Assembly (NCBI GenBank): GCA_009841055.1
Contig: VXMN01000332.1
Coordinates: forward strand, 1 to 34,073
Origin: Acidobacteriota bacterium
Lineage (GTDB): Bacteria; Acidobacteriota; Terriglobia; Versatilivoradales; Versatilivoraceae
Reading direction: 5' to 3'
Length of the DNA: 34,073 nt
This document shows, piece after piece, positions 32,387-34,073 of this stretch (positions are counted from its first letter, which is position 1; the number at the start of each line of letters is the position of its first letter). A program made the position numbers and the translations under genes. The notes beneath the pieces are model-generated. The model searched no databases. It was not told the origin of the DNA and saw only the letters and a list, made by a program, of their open reading frames with translations.

Positions 32387-33394
32387 TTGACCACTCGTCC
32401 CCCAAGATCAGCGGCTCTCGGAGTCATTCTGGGCTTCTGCCTCGGGGGCTTGGCCATCCCGGCTGTCTGCAGCGCGGAGGCCCTCCGGAAGCCTCACAAG
32501 TCCGGCAAGCCCCAACTCCTTCGGCGGTCTCGCCTGGAGATCCTGCAAACGCTCATCAAGTCGAGGCGTTGGGACCAGGCCGAGAGGGTGGCCACCCGGC
32601 TCCTGGCCGGCTCCCCCGACAACCCGAAGGCCCTGTTCCTGGCGGGGATGGTCCAGTTTCGACAGGCCCGCTATGACCGCGCCATCCCCCTGCTGAAAAG
32701 AGCTCAGGACCTTCGGCCCGAAACTCCCGTCCTGGCCAAGACTCTGGCCATCTGCTACTTCTCGTCCAGGCAGCACCGGCTGTTCGAGTCCCAAATGGAG
32801 CACGCCTTCCTCCAGACCCCAACCGATCCCGAGCTGTCCTTTTTCTGGGGACTCCACCAGACATCGGTGAACGACAACCCCCAGGCCGCGGTCAAGGCCT
32901 TCGACAATGCCCTCCAGCACAGACCCAGCTACGTGCAGGCGCTCTACCATCGAGGGCGCGCCTTCCAGAAAATGGGTCGCAAGGACAAGGCTCGCAAAGA
33001 CTTCGAGGCAAGCATCGCACTCATCGAGCAGACCTTCTTCAGAGGCTACAGCTATCCCTATCAGAGCATGGCCCGCCTGTTGCTGGAAGACTCGCCCAAA
33101 GGGGCCCTTCGCTTTGCCCTGAAATCGGTGGAAGTTCAGCCCAAGCTGAAGAACACCCACATCCTGCTGGGAGAAATTCACTGGCGGCTGGGTCAGTTCA
33201 GAAAGGCAGCCGAGGCCTTCGAGGACGCTACCTACCTGGATCCGGAGGATTCCCGGCTGCACTACTGGCTGCACCTTCTCTACCAGCGGCTGGGCAAAAA
33301 GAAAGCCTCGAAAATGGCCCTGGTAGAATTTCGACGGTTGAATCCGTCCGAGAGCGGAGCCTCGCAACCTGCCACGCCGGTGGCCACTCCCTGA
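32387..33394 (+). CDS. exported TPR-repeat protein
   Basis: The TTG at 32387 is preferred because ATCGAGGTGAGC precedes it and a signal peptide follows at once (MTTRPPRSAALGVILGFCLG, cleaved near CSA), giving 335 residues. GTG at 32339 or 32381 are alternatives. The mature protein has about seven TPR units, for example WDQAERVATRLLAGSPDNPK, YDRAIPLLKRAQDLRPETP, QAAVKAFDNALQHRPSYVQA and FRKAAEAFEDATYLDPED. TPR proteins mediate protein-protein contacts; this one is expected in the periplasm or cell envelope. No enzymatic domain is seen and the partner is unknown. Confidence 0.82.
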   Translation: MTTRPPRSAALGVILGFCLGGLAIPAVCSAEALRKPHKSGKPQLLRRSRLEILQTLIKSRRWDQAERVATRLLAGSPDNPKALFLAGMVQFRQARYDRAIPLLKRAQDLRPETPVLAKTLAICYFSSRQHRLFESQMEHAFLQTPTDPELSFFWGLHQTSVNDNPQAAVKAFDNALQHRPSYVQALYHRGRAFQKMGRKDKARKDFEASIALIEQTFFRGYSYPYQSMARLLLEDSPKGALRFALKSVEVQPKLKNTHILLGEIHWRLGQFRKAAEAFEDATYLDPEDSRLHYWLHLLYQRLGKKKASKMALVEFRRLNPSESGASQPATPVATP

Positions 33395-33402
33395 ATCCTC
33401 CC

Positions 33403-34073
33403 AATGGGCTTACGCCCCGGCGCCGATTTGGAAACGCTGTGCCCTCCCCAACGGGTGCTTCTTATTCGCCGCATTCGCGGCTGGGTTAATGCAGAATCGA
33501 TACGACCCCGGGTTGCCACCCGGGGCTACCCTAAGCCGCAGCTTCGCAGCTCTATAAGGATGGCCTGTAAGAGACGTTTCCTCGGTTCGCCACGCCAACC
33601 GCAGCTTCGCAGCTCTCCCTTAAGTTACGACACTGCATCGACGTTACGAATTTGTAAAAGAATTCCCGAGCTTGTGCTCGGGAACTCGTTACTCCCTCAC
33701 ATTGTCGAGCCGCAAACGCGGCATCAGCAGAATTCCATGGGCCCCAGCCCGCGGAACTCAATGGAGGAGATCAGTCGTGGGCAGCTACACCAAACTGACC
33801 TACCATGGGGTGTTTGGCACCAAACGCCACCAAATCGAGTTCGACGCTTGCTGCCTCTTCGAAACTGAACACCAGGGATGATCGTGTCTCCCAACATCAC
33901 GTCTGGGCATAACTCAAAAATCCTGTCCCAATTCAATGTCGTGACTTAAGGGAGAGCTGCGAAGCTGCGGTTGAAGTCAGCAACCCCATGAGACGCCCCT
34001 TACAAGCCATCCTTGTAAAGCTGCGTAGCTGCGGCTCAGGGTAGCCCCGGGTGTCAACCCGGGGTCGTCTGAT
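33403..34073. mobile_element. REP-like hairpin cluster with inverted repeats around a transposase remnant
   Basis: An imperfect inverted repeat of about 140 bp (33498-33638 and 33931-34073) flanks a transposase fragment. Each arm holds two CCGCAGCTNCGCAGCT motifs and a CCCGGGT..ACCCGGG hairpin. Short stems with 4-nt loops recur: GGGC-TTAC-GCCC (33406), GCCGC-ATTC-GCGGC (33468), CCCCGGGT-TGCC-ACCCGGGG (33506), TTCCCGAGC-TTGT-GCTCGGGAA (33663) and GCCGC-AAAC-GCGGC (33709). No other gene is supported from 33395 to the end. Confidence 0.75.
33777..33881 (+). pseudogene. N-terminal fragment of an IS200-like/REP-associated transposase
   Basis: From a GTG at 33777, preceded by GGAG, the first 22 codons read MGSYTKLTYHGVFGTKRHQI, the usual opening of Y1 (IS200/RAYT) transposases (compare the family pattern SYTxLxYHxVFxTKxR). 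The frame stops after 34 residues. The HUH metal site and catalytic tyrosine are absent, so it cannot be active. The position between inverted REP-like arms is that of a transposase gene in a REP-associated unit that lost its body by deletion. Confidence 0.75.

Overview
The window is GC-rich DNA with several TTG and GTG starts and good Shine-Dalgarno sequences. Its gene content fits an uncultivated Acidobacteriota-like bacterium: DUF1549/DUF1553 cytochrome-like proteins with PPC-domain partners, large secreted carboxypeptidase-regulatory-domain proteins, a BlaI/M56-TonB pair, DUF3500 and long FG-GAP proteins. A Planctomycete-like relative cannot be excluded. The phylum call is inference from families only. 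I found no rRNA, tRNA or CRISPR array.

Layout. Positions 1-4419 (minus) hold a two-gene secreted operon: a PPC-domain protein followed by a DUF1549/DUF1553 protein cut by the window edge. Positions 4607-13705 (minus) hold a signalling and redox neighbourhood: a sigma70-type promoter with an overlapping dyad, a 48-residue peptide gene with a strong ribosome binding site, a BlaI repressor, an M56 (BlaR1-like) membrane protease ending in a TonB domain, three copies of one thioredoxin module (one truncated), a sigma-factor region 4 remnant, a secreted regulatory-domain protein and a small membrane protein. Positions 14018-19853 (minus) hold DUF3500, an HpcH/HpaI aldolase, an IolG-like dehydrogenase, an IolE-like TIM barrel and an IolD-like ThDP hydrolase, which looks like a reduced inositol-type cyclitol catabolic operon. 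Positions 20225-23532 (minus) hold an ABC-2 export permease, its ATPase and a 2-hydroxyacid dehydrogenase.

Positions 24000-26091 (plus) hold an AbiE-type toxin-antitoxin system whose nucleotidyltransferase carries a C-terminal WYL-like domain. This is the strongest candidate for an unusual system in the window. After it come a 960-residue FG-GAP propeller protein (plus), an SDR oxidoreductase, a FlK-like thioesterase and an SMP-30-like secreted protein (all minus), and a TPR protein (plus).

The intergenic DNA is rich in repeats: ACAGGATTA-type arrays in inverted orientation around 20 kb, a CACGAAG-type dispersed repeat in at least three places, a perfect 30-bp inverted repeat around 30.4 kb, and, at the right end, tetraloop hairpins and a roughly 140-bp inverted repeat flanking the first 35 codons of an IS200/REP-associated transposase.
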